NCBI GenBank assembly: GCA_009786175.1
Contig: WQTQ01000078.1
Span: 1-5,585, forward strand
From: Bacillota bacterium
GTDB lineage: Bacteria; Bacillota_A; Clostridia; Lachnospirales; WQUN01
DNA length: 5,585 nucleotides
Reading direction: 5' to 3'
Shown one piece after another: positions 5,143 to 5,585 of the stretch. The translations under genes were made by a program, and so were the position numbers. How positions within the stretch are numbered: the first letter of the stretch is position 1; each line of letters opens with the position of its first letter. The notes beneath the pieces are model-generated. The model did not search any database and was not told the origin of the DNA. It was given only the letters and a program-made list of their open reading frames with translations.

Positions 5143-5585
5143 ATGTTAACAGAAACCATAAATGAAATTGAACTGACATTTGAAACCCACAAAACCTCCT
5201 TTTCACCCTTGGGCATTGACAAGGGCACTTTAGCAATGCTGCGTGTGGCAAACCTGCCGGAAAACCTAACAGCCCACGATAAACTCCTTGACCTGGGCTG
5301 CGGCTACGGCGTTGTGGGTATTTACGCCGCAAAGCTTGTGGGCCCACAAAGTATTGTAATGAGCGACAATGCAAAACCCTGTGTAGAGCTTTCCAAAAAA
5401 AACGCGGAACTTAACGGGGTAAGCGGCATAAAAATAATCCAAAGCGACGGGTTTAACAACATCACCGACACAGGTTTTACATTTATCCTTTCTAACCCGC
5501 CCTACCACGCAGATTTTTCCGTACCAAAGCATTTTATAGAAAAAGGCTTTAACCGGTTGAAAATTGGCGGCAAAATGTACATGGT
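5143..5585 (+). CDS. Class I SAM-dependent methyltransferase, RsmC/MTS-like (3' end outside window)
   Basis: The ATG at 5143 has GGAGAG (5132-5137) five bases upstream, and the frame stays open to the window end (147 full codons). The visible part holds the SAM-binding motif I LLDLGCGYGVVGIYAA (48-63), an acidic residue after the second strand in VMSDN (Asp75), the ELSKKNAELNGV helix (82-93) typical of MTS-domain enzymes, and SNPPYH (117-122). The NPPY motif, followed by FIEKGFNRLKIGGKMYMV (131-148), is characteristic of N-methyltransferases that modify exocyclic amino groups of nucleic acid bases, such as RsmC-like rRNA guanine-N2 enzymes and the short firmicute YbxB-like proteins. The target is probably an RNA base, but it cannot be fixed from this part. 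It is divergent from spoVA with its own promoter. Confidence 0.9.
   Translation, partial: MLTETINEIELTFETHKTSFSPLGIDKGTLAMLRVANLPENLTAHDKLLDLGCGYGVVGIYAAKLVGPQSIVMSDNAKPCVELSKKNAELNGVSGIKIIQSDGFNNITDTGFTFILSNPPYHADFSVPKHFIEKGFNRLKIGGKMYM

Noticed and set aside
5072..5532. Minus-strand ORFs opposite the methyltransferase
   Set aside because: The plus strand has a clear SAM-binding motif and NPPY motif in frame; these are its shadows, and one crosses the divergent promoters.
1..5585. CRISPR array, tRNA, rRNA, riboswitch or insertion sequence
   Set aside because: No regularly spaced direct repeats, no tRNA-like or rRNA segments, no known riboswitch core and no transposase were seen on reading both strands by eye.

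Overview
The window looks like chromosomal DNA from an endospore-forming member of the Clostridia, possibly a Lachnospirales-type lineage; the class is fairly secure, the order is a guess. The main evidence is a complete minus-strand spoVA operon (spoVAA-AB-AC-AD-AE). It ends without spoVAEA or spoVAF, unlike the Bacillus subtilis operon. Start sites have clear Gram-positive ribosome binding sites, and base composition looks balanced to slightly AT-rich by eye.

Left part (1-838, plus strand): the C-terminal nucleotide-binding domain of an ABC transporter whose start lies outside the window. It is followed by a long imperfect inverted repeat built from a GCGAGGA...GACGAAGCAATCC-type unit, and then an extended -10 promoter. 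Next (839-1876, plus) is a membrane-anchored DUF1266 protein of unknown function.

Middle and right (1877-5048, minus strand): the spoVA operon, read right to left. It starts with a possible small single-pass membrane protein, then spoVAA, spoVAB, spoVAC, spoVAD and spoVAE. Together the SpoVA proteins move dipicolinic acid (DPA) with calcium across the inner forespore membrane during sporulation and release it at germination. SpoVAA, AB, AC and AE are membrane proteins; SpoVAD is the soluble DPA-binding subunit. The last codon of spoVAE directly abuts the last codon of the convergent DUF1266 gene.

Right edge (5049-5585): a compact divergent promoter region. A sigma-F/sigma-G-like promoter fires leftward into the spoVA operon, and an extended -10 promoter fires rightward into a class I SAM-dependent methyltransferase (RsmC/MTS-like) that is cut by the window end. 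Both candidate promoters use the same palindromic GTATAC.

Most of the window is a recognisable sporulation locus. The parts that stand out are the small ORF at the head of spoVA, the interlocked divergent promoters, the palindrome between spoVAB and spoVAC, the zero-gap convergent junction with the DUF1266 gene, and the long inverted repeat.
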